NCBI GenBank assembly: GCA_964420405.1
Contig: CAYQTL010000073.1
Location: 1 to 26,076 of the forward strand
DNA from: CAYQTL01 sp964420405
Lineage (GTDB): Bacteria; Acidobacteriota; Thermoanaerobaculia; Thermoanaerobaculales; Sulfomarinibacteraceae
Reading direction: 5' to 3'
Length of the DNA: 26,076 nt
Shown: piece after piece, positions 7,917 to 19,799 of the stretch
Numbering within the stretch: position 1 is the stretch's first letter
How the letters are laid out: each line of letters opens with the position of its first letter
Program-made: the position numbers and the translations under genes
Notes under the pieces: model-generated
Told to the model about the DNA's origin: nothing
Database searches by the model: none
The model's input: only the letters and a program-made list of their open reading frames with translations

Positions 7917-9595
7917 TCACGCCCTACGGTGCCCCTCCCCGGGCTGTCCCGCGCCGGCGATCCCCCAGCGCGCGAACAGAGCCGGCACCACGACCAGGTT
8001 GAGCGCCGTCGAGCTGAGCAGGCCGCCGAGGATGACCTCGCCCATCGGGCTCAGGATCTCGTTGCCGGGATGTCCGCCGGCGAGCACCAGCGGCACCAGC
8101 GCAAAGCCCGCGGTCAGCGCCGTCATCATGACCGGCGCCATCCGCACCTCCGAGCCCTGCACGACGGCCTCGCGAAGCGCGGTGTCGCCTTCCTCCAGCA
8201 GCTGCTGGTAGCGGGTGACCATCAGCACCCCGTTGCGCGTCGCGATACCGAACAGGGTGATGAAGCCGAGCAGCGACGCCGCGCTCAGCACGCCGTGCCC
8301 GAGGGCGACGGCGACCACGCCCCCGACCACCGCCAGCGGCAGGTTGACCAGAACGATCAGCGCCTGGCGGTGGCTCGAGAAGGCGAAGAACAGCACGCCG
8401 TACATCGCGACCAGCACGACGCCCGACAGCACCGCGATCACGGCGAGGCTGCGGGCGGCGCTCTCGAACTGGCCGCCGAGAACCAGCCGGTAGCCGGAGG
8501 GCAGCTCGAGCTGCTCCGCGAGGGCGGAGCGGGCCGCCTCGACGGTGCCGAGATCGAGCGGCCGGGCAGCGCTGCCGCCGGTGTCGAGGATCAGCCCCGC
8601 GAGGCCGCCCCCGAGCCGGCCGGCATCCTCCGGCGTGAGCTCGACGCGGACCCACACGGGCCGCTCCCGTACCACCCGGAGGAGGGGGGCTCCAGCGTCC
8701 ACCCGCTGTCCCGGTGTCACCAGGGTCTCGGCCACCCGGCCGGAGAACGGCGCCGTGATCTCGAGACCCGGCACGTCGCCGCGGCCCGTCCGTCCGGTCT
8801 CGGAGCTGGCGAGGGCGTCGCGCGCGGCCCCGAGCCTGGCCTCGAGCCCGGTCGCCTCGGCCTCCGCCTGCTCCACCTCGCGCCGGCTGACCGCCTCCTT
8901 CGCGAGCAGCGGGCGGAGCCGCTTCAGCCGGGCGGCGGCCGCGGAGCTGCGCGCCTCCAGCTCGCGGACCGACGCCGCCAGCTCGGCCAGGCTGCGCTCC
9001 GACGGCGCCGTCGGGATCAGCGACACGAGCGCCGCTCCGGAGTCGACCGGCTGGCCTGTGTGGGGCCAGCGGCCGGCACGGACCACCCCGTCGACCGGCG
9101 CCGTCACGAGAACCTCGCCGTCAGAGGGGGGCTGAACCCGTGCGGTGCCGGAGACGCTGGGCCGGAGGGCGCCGCGGGTGGCCCAGTCGGTCGCGAACGC
9201 GGTCCGCCACTGCTGCTCGAGCAGGAAGGACACCTGCTCGTCGCCGGCGACCTCCGGCAGGGCGTGCGGCTGCTCGAGCAGGCCGCCGGGGTCCGCCGGG
9301 GTGCCGACCCGCACGCGCCCTCCCGGGACCGCCTCGGCGACGCCGTCGACCTCGACCTCGAGCACGAGGTCGCGCTCGCCGGGCGCCGCCGGGCGGATCG
9401 CGACGTTGAAGATGCCCGGGCGGACGACGGTGGTCGAGCTGAAGCGCTCACGGGCTCCAGCCGCGCCTTCCAGCACGACCGTCACCGAGCCCTCGGTCGC
9501 GGGCCTGAAGCCGTCGAGAACCGTCACGTGGACATGGCCGTCGGCGGCCTCCCCGGCCACCAGCGCGTCGACCTCTGGGAACAGACCGAACCGCT
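7917..9595 (-). pseudogene. Cus-type adaptor (CusB-like) fused in frame to the C-terminal quarter of an RND pump (CusA-like)
   Basis: One frame carries parts of two genes. From about 9595 it reads ERFGLFPEVDALVAGEAADG, then an N-terminal domain of the heavy-metal adaptor type, hairpin lipoyl halves (APVDGVVRAGRWPHTGQPV and APFSGRVAETLVTPGQRVDAG), a coiled coil between them and VWVRVELTPEDAGRL. At about 8590-8549 this passes without a stop into DLGTVEAARSALAEQ and LPSGYRLVLGGQFES, followed by the last five membrane helices of a heavy-metal RND transporter (NLPLAVVGGVVAVALGHG, GFITLFGIATRNGVLMV, APVMMTALTAGFALVPL). Missing are the adaptor's signal peptide and distal domain and roughly 800 residues of the pump, including the first membrane half and the periplasmic metal-binding domains. 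The product cannot be a working transporter. The first plausible start is GTG 9560, without a ribosome site. Confidence 0.8.
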
Positions 9596-10654
9596 CGCCT
9601 CGCCGGCCTCGAACGCCGCCAGCACGGCGTCGACGACGTCGTCGCCGGGCGCTCGGGGCGCGTCCGGGACGACGGCGCGGTACAGCTCGCGGTACGAGGC
9701 GAGCGCCGCCTCCGCCCGCGCGGCGGCGCGCCGGCGTGCCGCCACGAGCCCGGCCCGCGCGCGGTCGGCCTCGGCGGACGAGGCTTCGCGGTCACCCTGG
9801 TTGCGGTCGAGCAGCGGCACCGGCCAGGCGACCCCGAGGACCGGTCCGTCGAACGTCCGGCCGACGTCGCGCAGCTCCAGCCAGCCGACGCTGACCTCCG
9901 GAGGTGCGATCACCCGCCCGGCGAGCCGCCGCCGGGCCTCGGCCTCGGCGAGCCGGTGCGCGAGCGCGGCCAGCTCCGGTCGCCGAGACGGGTCGGCTGC
10001 GTCGGGAGGCGGGACCAGCCGAGGTCTCGCGGGGCCGGCGCTGGTGGCAACGAGGTCGCTCCAGGTCGCGGCCTCCGCCCTGCGGGCGCCGGCCTCGGCC
10101 TCCGCCTCGGCCAGCCGTCGGGAGAGCACCTCGAGCTCGAGCTCGAGCCGGTGGGCCTCGACGCCCGCCGCCTCGCCCGCGTCGGCCCGCGCGCGCAGCC
10201 AGCCGGCGAGCCGTCGGGTGGTGTCGAGGTGGTGCTCCACGATCCGCGCCCGCTCGCCGGCGACGAACCACGTCGCGAACAGCTCGCGCAGCTCCAGCCG
10301 CACCTCCATCGAGGTCGCGGCGACGGCGGCCTCGGCCGCGGCGGCAGCCGCGTCGGCCGCGGCGACACGGTGCGCGCGCCCGTCCAACGGCAGGCGCCAG
10401 CTCAGGCGCCACGTGTCCTGGCGCGCGGCATGGGCGGGGTCCTCGCGCTCCCAGGCGAGCTCCGGGTTGTCGAGGGTGCCGGCCTGCCGCCGGCGGCCGG
10501 TTGCGGCGGCGGCCGTGGCCTCGGCGGCCGCGACACCAGGATGGCCGGCGAGGGCGTCCTCGAGGAACCGCTCCTCGGTGAGCTGCTGCGCGTGCGACGG
10601 TGTGCAGGCGGCGGCGAGCAGCCATGCGACCGACACGCACGAGATCGTCCTCAT
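9524..10654 (-). pseudogene. Outer-membrane factor (CusC/TolC-like), 3' end lost
   Basis: The gene starts at ATG 10654 (AAAGGAGC upstream) with a signal peptide (MRTISCVSVAWLLAAACTPSHAQ). It continues as a helical outer-membrane efflux protein: DALAGHPGVAAAEA, the NPELAWE motif, long Ala/Glu/Arg coiled coils and GVAWPVPLLDRNQGDREAS, the usual second-half motif. The homology stops at AAFEAGEAS (near 9590), where family members go on for another 30-40 residues (L-T-D-L-L-E type). Here the frame instead reads GSVCSQRSTRWWPG and stops at 9524, because adaptor sequence in another frame has been joined on. In a complete system this protein forms the outer-membrane channel of a Cus-type metal efflux pump. 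Confidence 0.8.
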
Positions 10655-10707
10655 GTCGTGCTCCTTTGCTGCGGGTTGTGGGCGGAGTACGCGCGGAGGA
10701 GCGCGTC

Positions 10708-11094
10708 TCAGATCAGGAGTGCGGCGTGGAGCAGGAACGGCGGCGGTGGCTGCACCAGTCGGGTCTCCCCGGGCGCCTCCGGAGGCCGCGCGAGCTGGAG
10801 CCCGCGGTCGCCGTGCGACGTCGCCGCCGGGAGGCGGACCTCGCACCTCGTGAGGGATGCGCGGGTCGCGCTCGGCGTGGTTCCCAACCGATGGTCGTGG
10901 TCCTCCGCCCCGACCGCGTGCGCGTGTCCGTGCAGCGCGGCCTCGAGCACGGGGCCGTGGTCGTGCGCCGGCCCGTGGTGCAGGTGCAGGTGGACGGCCA
11001 CCACGATCACCCCGGCATTGCTCGCCCCCCACAGGAGAGCGCCCACGCACGCGACGAGAAGGAGTCCCCGTCTCACTACCAACCAGTCTGGCAC
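10708..11094 (-). CDS. Small His-rich membrane or periplasmic protein of the metal efflux locus
   Basis: This encodes up to 128 residues. GTG 11094 is the longest start and GTG 11076 (VRRGLLLVACVG) is also possible; neither has a clear ribosome site. One hydrophobic helix (residues about 10-34) is followed by a His cluster, HLHLHHGPAHDHG (35-47) and HGHAHAVGAEDHDH (55-68), which would sit in the periplasm and bind transition metals. Small proteins of this kind often precede cusCBA-type operons, and this one lies 53 nt upstream of the outer-membrane factor gene on the same strand. A role in sensing or buffering the exported metal is inference. Confidence 0.65.
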   Translation of the reverse strand: MPDWLVVRRGLLLVACVGALLWGASNAGVIVVAVHLHLHHGPAHDHGPVLEAALHGHAHAVGAEDHDHRLGTTPSATRASLTRCEVRLPAATSHGDRGLQLARPPEAPGETRLVQPPPPFLLHAALLI

Positions 11095-11355
11095 GCCGTC
11101 GCGCGACTTTCAAGCCGCCCGCACCCGCGACAGCTCGTGCATCGCAGCGGCACATCCCTCCCCGTCGCGGTCCTGGACCCGCCCCGCGATCCAGGAGGTC
11201 GCAGGGCAGAGATGGTGGATGGATTTCGGAGCCTCGTGAGATGCCCGCCTCCGGCGGACTCGAGGAGCTGTGCTCTGAGTGTGAGGGCCGAGGTCCGCCG
11301 GAATCCGGTGCTCACGACGCCCGAAAGGCGCCGCCACTCTCTGCCCCACGCCCTC
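11095..11355. other. Intergenic region with a possible coding remnant
   Basis: No complete gene is supported. On the minus strand about 11110-11215 has coding-like third-position GC and reads a short tail, WIAGRVQDRDGEGCAAAMHE and so on, ending at a TGA at 11110. It may be the 3' end of a lost gene; I do not recognise it. Confidence 0.3.
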
Positions 11356-11718
11356 CTATGACCGACTGGAACGATCAGGTCGGTAGCGGATGACGTGCGC
11401 CCTCTCCTGGGTGATGAGGCCGCCGCAGCCGGCCTCGTCCAGCATCTCCTGGACCCGCGCGACGAACGGCCCGATCCGGTCCGGCAGCTCGACGACCTCG
11501 ACCACGATCGGCAGGTCCTGGGACAGCCGCAGCAGTCGGGTGGTGTGGAAGACCGAGTCGGCGCCGAACCCGGCGACGCCGCGCAGCACCGTCGCGCCGC
11601 CGAGCCCCATCTCGCGCGCTTCGAGCACGATCGCCTCGTACAGCGCGCGGCCGCGGAGGCGGTCGGACTCACCGATGAAGATCCGGACCAGCGTCCCCTC
11701 GCCTTCCATGTGGGTCAT
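11356..11718 (-). CDS. DUF190 domain protein
   Basis: This encodes about 120 residues from ATG 11718 (ATG 11709 is also possible). The sequence is a compact ferredoxin-like fold of the DUF190 family: LVRIFIGESDRLRGRALYEA, then AREMGLGGATVLRGVAGFG (the most conserved part of the family), LSQDLPIVVEVVELPDRIGPFV and a C-terminal strand with GGLITQERAHVIRY. DUF190 genes are frequently linked to crcB, sometimes fused or adjacent, suggesting a PII-like regulatory role in fluoride export. Here it starts 3 nt after the crcB stop on the same strand, so the two are translationally coupled. Confidence 0.9.
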   Translation of the reverse strand: MTHMEGEGTLVRIFIGESDRLRGRALYEAIVLEAREMGLGGATVLRGVAGFGADSVFHTTRLLRLSQDLPIVVEVVELPDRIGPFVARVQEMLDEAGCGGLITQERAHVIRYRPDRSSRS

Positions 11719-11720
11719 GC

Positions 11721-12104
11721 TCACAGCCTTTCGCCGAGCCCGAGGCCGAGCCAGCACGCCGCCAGCGTGGCGGCGACGCTGACGACCACGTTGAGCAGCG
11801 CGGTGCGAAGGTCGCCGGCGCGCAGCGCCTCGAGGGTCTCGTACGAGAACGTCGAGAACGTCGTCATCGCGCCGAGCAGGCCCACCGCGAGCGCGATCCG
11901 CAACCGCGGCGACAGCAGCAGCGCGCCGCTCGTCGTGGCGCCCATCAGCACCCCGATCACGAACGAGCCGACGACGTTGACCGCCAGGGTGCCATAGGGA
12001 AACGGCGACGCGTCGGTCAGCCGGGCCACCCAGCCCGACAGCAGGTAGCGCAGCACCGCACCCACCGCCCCGCCCGCCGCCACCGCCAGCAGCCGCATCA
12101 CCAT
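11721..12104 (-). CDS. crcB: Fluoride channel CrcB/Fluc
   Basis: This encodes 127 residues, typical for the family, from ATG 12104 with GGGAG upstream (ATG 12098 is also possible). It has four membrane helices with the signature residues GGAVGAVLRYLLSG (11-24), YGTLAVNVVGSFVIGVLMG (37-55) and GLLGAMTTFSTFSYETLE (75-92). The protein works as an antiparallel dimer that lets fluoride leave the cell. No fluoride riboswitch precedes it: immediately upstream lies the remnant of vapBC, whose vapC stop falls 14 nt before the crcB start. Its first codons are duplicated at 19031-19070. Confidence 0.93.
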   Translation of the reverse strand: MVMRLLAVAAGGAVGAVLRYLLSGWVARLTDASPFPYGTLAVNVVGSFVIGVLMGATTSGALLLSPRLRIALAVGLLGAMTTFSTFSYETLEALRAGDLRTALLNVVVSVAATLAACWLGLGLGERL

Positions 12105-12144
12105 CGCCGCTCCCGGATCATGCCTCCCAGTCCTCGAGCGCGAG
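12076..12144 (-). repeat. Direct repeat copy A: crcB start plus vapC end
   Basis: These 69 bp match 19031-19099 with only 4 differences, and the first 60 bp with a single one. The unit contains the first nine or so codons of crcB and the last codons of vapC, with both genes on the minus strand. A second matching block (12141-12203 against 19459-19521) covers the vapC start and vapB end. Confidence 0.95.
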
Positions 12145-12203
12145 AAGGGTACCTCACCCGACCGTCCCCCCCGGTCTCGAGCTCCCCTTGCGGCGCCCGC
12201 GCT
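12118..12203 (-). pseudogene. Remnant of a vapBC toxin-antitoxin pair
   Basis: On the minus strand the last codons of an antitoxin (PQGELETGGTVG, stop at 12156-12154) match the end of the intact antitoxin at 19471 (PQGEIEVRETIG). The GTGA overlap and toxin start (GTG 12157, coding V-R-Y) also match. After about 10 nt the sequence jumps to the last codons of the toxin (EDWEA, stop at 12120-12118). About 360 nt of the toxin are missing, and the antitoxin lacks its front part. The stop of the next gene, the beta-helix protein, lies at 12203-12205. Confidence 0.85.
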
Positions 12204-13789
12204 CAGGGCGCGGTGCCCGACCAGGCGGTGGTGCCGCCGCTCTCGAAGCCGTCGGCGAAGACCGACGGATCGGTCTGGGCGGGCAGCTCGTGGGCGCCGC
12301 GGTCGCAGCCCGCGAGGCCGTCCCCGTCGCCGTCGGCGGGCCGCGGGGAGCCGTTCTGGTCGTCGTCGACCAGACCGCCGAGGGCGTCCAGGCAGGGCGC
12401 CGGCCCGGCCGAGTCGACAGCCGGGCTGCCGGGCGTTGGCGGGTACGAGAGCCGCCCGCCCGTGCCGCCGGCCGCCGGGCCGAGGCCGGCCGGGGTCGAG
12501 CTCAGGTTTCCCGACCCCAGGAAGCCGCAGCTGTCGTCGCTCGACAGGCTGTGGTCGCCCTCCAGCCACACCGCGGAGCTGCAGTTCACCGGGGCGTTGC
12601 CGTCGAGCACCGCCGCCGAGACGAGCACCGTGGTGCCGGCCTCCGCGTACAGCCCGCCGCCGGCGATCCCGGCCTCGTTGTCCTTGAGGGTCGTCTGCGA
12701 CAACCCGAGCCGGCCGCCGTCGGCCCACACGGCGCCGCCCGCCTCTGCGTCGTTCATCCCGAGGGTGCAGTTGACCAGGCGGAGGTTGGCGCCGGTGGCG
12801 GCGACCGCCCCGCCGAGGCCGTCCGGCGCGTCGTTGTAGAACAGGCTGCAGCGCTCGAGCCGCGCCGAGACGCGGAACGACGGGTCGCTGCTGGACACGA
12901 TCTCGACGGCGCCCCCGTCGGCGACGGAGCCGTGCTCCATGCCGTTGACGAGGAACGAGGAGTCCTCGATCGCGAGATCCCAGTAGGTGTTGACGACGGC
13001 GATGGCGCCGCCGCCCACGACCGCCCGGTTGAAGTTGAAGGTCGACCGGCGGACCGTGAGCGCGGCGCGCTGGTTGTCCGGGTTCGGGGGACCCGAGATG
13101 AAGATCGCGCCGCCGCGGTTGCTGACGACGCCGATGCTGCCGTCGTACGCCGGATCCGGGTTGTCGACGAACGCCGAGCCGTCCACGAGCACGTTCCCCG
13201 ACTCCCCGTCGATCCCGATCGCCCCGCCGAGGAGCGACGTGTTGGAGCGCAGGGTGCAGCCGATCACGGTGAGGTCCCCCCCGCTCTCGACCCAGACGAC
13301 GCTGCCGACCTCGCCGGAGCGGGCGTTGCGCAGGTCGAGCCCGGCGAGCCGGACGTCCGGGTAGCCGCTGCCGGAGATGGCGAAGATCGGGTTCGGGCCC
13401 GCCGGCTGGCCGCTGATGAAGGCCTTCCCGCGGTTGCCCGACTGCACGACGAGGTCGTCGCTGATCAGGATGCCGGCGCCCGAGGTCAAGCGGATCGTCG
13501 ACGTCGTCATGATGGTCACCATGTCGGGCCCCGGCAGGGCGTTGGCCTCCTGGATGGCGGCCCGCAGGGTGCACACGCTGTTGCCGACCGCGGTCTCGCA
13601 CAGGCCGTCGCCGGGAACGGCGTCGGCGCCGTCGCCGGCGTCATACACCTTCAGCTCGTCCCGCACCAGAGGGGTCGCCGTCGCCGGAGCGGCGACGGCG
13701 AGGAAGACGCCGAGGAGAACCTGGCCGGCCGCAACCCGGCCCCGGCGCCGGGCGATCCTCCGAATGGTGTGTCCGCTCGTTCCGTACAT
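12203..13789 (-). CDS. Secreted beta-helix surface protein with CSLREA and choice-of-anchor Q-type domains
   Basis: This encodes 528 residues from ATG 13789 (GGGAGGA 4 nt upstream). A long signal peptide runs to about residue 39. Residues 71-84 (NSVCTLRAAIQEAN) are a CSLREA-type motif, usual just after the signal peptide in this class. Residues about 95-400 form right-handed beta-helix rungs with repeated GGAI, GGAV and GGGLY turns and N-F/N-N ladders. The segment TPGSPAVDSAGPAPCLDA through AGCDRGAHE (about 450-500) is the choice-of-anchor Q region. The protein ends with DPSVFADGFESGGTTAWSGTAP, a terminal motif shared with the gene ending at 3706. It is probably displayed at or released from the cell surface; its binding target is unknown. 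A sigma-54-type promoter lies about 52 nt upstream, downstream of the matching regulator gene. Confidence 0.88.
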   Translation of the reverse strand: MYGTSGHTIRRIARRRGRVAAGQVLLGVFLAVAAPATATPLVRDELKVYDAGDGADAVPGDGLCETAVGNSVCTLRAAIQEANALPGPDMVTIMTTSTIRLTSGAGILISDDLVVQSGNRGKAFISGQPAGPNPIFAISGSGYPDVRLAGLDLRNARSGEVGSVVWVESGGDLTVIGCTLRSNTSLLGGAIGIDGESGNVLVDGSAFVDNPDPAYDGSIGVVSNRGGAIFISGPPNPDNQRAALTVRRSTFNFNRAVVGGGAIAVVNTYWDLAIEDSSFLVNGMEHGSVADGGAVEIVSSSDPSFRVSARLERCSLFYNDAPDGLGGAVAATGANLRLVNCTLGMNDAEAGGAVWADGGRLGLSQTTLKDNEAGIAGGGLYAEAGTTVLVSAAVLDGNAPVNCSSAVWLEGDHSLSSDDSCGFLGSGNLSSTPAGLGPAAGGTGGRLSYPPTPGSPAVDSAGPAPCLDALGGLVDDDQNGSPRPADGDGDGLAGCDRGAHELPAQTDPSVFADGFESGGTTAWSGTAP

Positions 13790-13840
13790 GGTGTCCTCCC
13801 GGGCCCCGGGCTCGGCGCCGGTCGGGCCCCCGAGCCGGAG

Positions 13841-13856
13841 AGCAACCCGGATGCCA
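13841..13856 (-). promoter_or_regulatory. Sigma-54 (-24/-12) promoter of the surface protein gene
   Basis: On the minus strand, TGGCATCCGGGTTGCT (13856-13841) fits the consensus TGGCAC-N5-TTGCW at every position but one, with exact GG-to-GC spacing. Transcription would start near 13830, giving a 41-nt leader with the ribosome site at 13800-13794. The gene directly upstream, at 14069-15778, encodes an activator of the sigma-54-dependent class. Confidence 0.75.
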
Positions 13857-13893
13857 ACCGGGCCGCCGCCACGCCATGGCGGCCAAGCATCTC

Positions 13894-13905
13894 GTGCTCA
13901 AGCAC
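13894..13905. promoter_or_regulatory. Palindrome upstream of the sigma-54 promoter
   Basis: GTGCT-CA-AGCAC at 13894-13905 is an inverted repeat 38 bp upstream of the -24 box. It is a weak candidate for a regulator site. Confidence 0.3.
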
Positions 13906-13943
13906 TTGCGCTGATCTCGCGCGACGGCACCGGGGATGCCGGC

Positions 13944-13963
13944 CGGTCCCACTTTCGGGACCG
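13944..13963. promoter_or_regulatory. Inverted repeat, candidate activator-binding site
   Basis: CGGTCCC-N6-GGGACCG (13944-13950 and 13957-13963) has perfect 7-bp arms and lies about 90 bp upstream of the -24 box. Enhancer-binding proteins usually bind dyads 80-200 bp upstream of their promoter. The assignment is positional inference. Confidence 0.4.
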
Positions 13964-14004
13964 ATGCTCGTCGGTGGCGACGGAAACCTCTCCTGCCCTG
14001 CGAG

Positions 14005-14022
14005 ATGCCGGAGTCCCGGCAT
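14005..14022 (-). terminator. Hairpin after the FHA regulator gene
   Basis: ATGCCGG-AGTC-CCGGCAT (14005-14022) has perfect 7-bp arms and a 4-nt loop, 47 nt past the regulator's stop. It could terminate the kinase-regulator transcript or be another activator site; there is no T-run. Confidence 0.4.
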
Positions 14023-14068
14023 GGCGACGGGAGATCCCGCAAACAGGACGCGGCCGCGCGCGCAGCCG

Positions 14069-15778
<1,710 letters not shown>

Positions 15779-15781
15779 GGC

Positions 15782-18949
<3,168 letters not shown>

Positions 18950-19030
18950 CGTGGCGGTCAGCCGGCGCGGCCGCGGCCGACCGGGGGCGCCCTCCCTGCA
19001 CGCGCCGCCGCGATCATACCGTCCTCGCGC
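18950..19030. other. Short spacer between kinase start and crcB fragment
   Basis: I see no gene and no convincing promoter in this 81-bp GC-rich stretch. The sequence on its right edge is where similarity to crcB ends. Confidence 0.5.
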
Positions 19031-19070
19031 GCCGCCACCGCCAGCAGCCGCATCACGATCGCCGCTCCCG
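19031..19070 (-). pseudogene. crcB: 5' fragment of a second crcB copy
   Basis: On the minus strand the sequence matches the start of crcB at 12104, including the ribosome-site GGGAG, and runs through codons M-R-L-L-A-V-A-A before losing similarity at 19030. The first ATG has changed to ATC by one base; the GTG and ATG after it remain. It follows vapC at the same spacing as in copy A. Confidence 0.85.
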
Positions 19071-19099
19071 GATCATGCCTCCCAGTCCTCCAGATCGAG
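19031..19099 (-). repeat. Direct repeat copy B: vapC end plus crcB start
   Basis: This is the partner of 12076-12144 (65 of 69 bases identical) in the same orientation. The two copies are 6955 bp apart and bracket the kinase, regulator and surface-protein genes. Confidence 0.95.
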
Positions 19100-19474
19100 C
19101 CCCGGGACGCTGGCGAGCTCGTTCGTGTTGTGGGTCACGAGGGTCATCGAGCGAGCGATGGCGGTGGCCGCGATCAGAAGGTCGTTCGGACCGATGGGCC
19201 GGCCGACCCGTTCGAGAGACGCTCGGATGCCACCATAGGCGTCGGCCGCCGCCTGGTCGAACGGCAGGCAGCCGAAGGGCTCGAGGAACGCGGCGACGAC
19301 CCGCAGGTTCTCGGCCGGCCGTGACGACTTCTCGGCGCCGTACACAAGCTCGGCGCGGACGACGGCGCTGACCGCGATGTCGCGGGGGCTGGACCTCCGG
19401 AGCCGGGTCACGACGGCGGGCGAGCTGCCGTTGAGGATCCGGATGCAGACGTTCGTGTCGAGCAGGTACCTCAC
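19073..19474 (-). CDS. vapC: VapC-type PIN-domain toxin
   Basis: This encodes 133 residues from GTG 19474, which overlaps the antitoxin stop as GTGA. PIN-domain acidic residues are in place: D6 in YLLDTNVCI, E42 in VVRAELVYGAEKS, D98 in PIGPNDLLIAATAI, and T114/N116 in LVTHNTNEL near the end. VapC toxins are Mg-dependent RNases that cut specific tRNAs or rRNA when the antitoxin is lost. The length is normal. A broken copy of the same pair is at 12118-12203. Expression depends on the promoter in front of vapB. Confidence 0.93.
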   Translation of the reverse strand: MRYLLDTNVCIRILNGSSPAVVTRLRRSSPRDIAVSAVVRAELVYGAEKSSRPAENLRVVAAFLEPFGCLPFDQAAADAYGGIRASLERVGRPIGPNDLLIAATAIARSMTLVTHNTNELASVPGLDLEDWEA

Positions 19475-19698
19475 CCGATCGTCTCCCGGACCTCGATCTC
19501 CCCCTGCGGCGGCCGCTCGAGGGGCGCGCCGACCCATCCGCCGACCACTCGTTCGAAGTACTCGTCCGGCCAGTCGGCCGGCAACCCCTCGCGGACGAGA
19601 CGGGCGAGGAAGCGCGACACCGAGAGCCCCTCCGCCTCGGCGCGTCGGGAGATCTCTGCGGCGACGTCGTCGCTGACGTACAGGTGCAGCTGCGGCAC
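19471..19698 (-). CDS. vapB: VapB-type ribbon-helix-helix antitoxin
   Basis: This encodes 75 residues from GTG 19698, preceded by a strong ribosome site AAGGAGG. The first 40 residues (MPQLHLYVSDDVAAEISRRA, then LSVSRFLARLVREGL) are a strand plus two helices of the ribbon-helix-helix fold that dimerises and binds the operator. The C-terminal half is less structured and would wrap around the toxin. It overlaps vapC by 4 nt. Autoregulation is expected from the family, and direct repeats lie in the promoter. Confidence 0.9.
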   Translation of the reverse strand: MPQLHLYVSDDVAAEISRRAEAEGLSVSRFLARLVREGLPADWPDEYFERVVGGWVGAPLERPPQGEIEVRETIG

Positions 19699-19715
19699 GG
19701 TGACCTCCTTGTGCA

Positions 19716-19745
19716 AATATATGTGTCGTATGTGAGGGGTGTCAA
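19716..19745 (-). promoter_or_regulatory. vapBC promoter with direct repeats in the spacer
   Basis: On the minus strand, TTGACA (19745-19740), an 18-nt spacer and TATATT (19721-19716) make a strong sigma-70-type promoter. Two TATGTG units (plus-strand 19720-19725 and 19729-19734) separated by TCG overlap the spacer and -10 and are a likely VapB operator. The local AT content is far above the surroundings. Confidence 0.8.
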
Positions 19746-19753
19746 CCGCACGG

Positions 19754-19792
19754 GGCGACGGCCGGCCGGCCCGCTCCAGTCCGGCCGTCGCC
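19754..19792 (-). terminator. Strong hairpin after the TonB receptor gene
   Basis: A perfect 12-bp stem (19754-19765 with 19781-19792) closes a 15-nt loop, starting 8 nt past the receptor's stop codon at 19800. There is no T-run. Confidence 0.5.
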
Positions 19793-19799
19793 GGCTCTG

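Noticed and set aside
7776..10853. Very long plus-strand open frame (over 1000 codons)
   Set aside because: It is antisense to the efflux genes; the product is low-complexity Arg/Gln/Asp/His-rich with no domain, as expected opposite GC-rich genes that seldom contain TTA, CTA or TCA codons.
12105..12202. Fluoride riboswitch in front of crcB
   Set aside because: The region is fully explained by vapBC remnants aligned to the intact copy at 19.1-19.5 kb.
19031..19099. Insertion-sequence ends
   Set aside because: The repeats are direct, made of crcB and vapC coding sequence, and no transposase or terminal inverted repeat was found between them.
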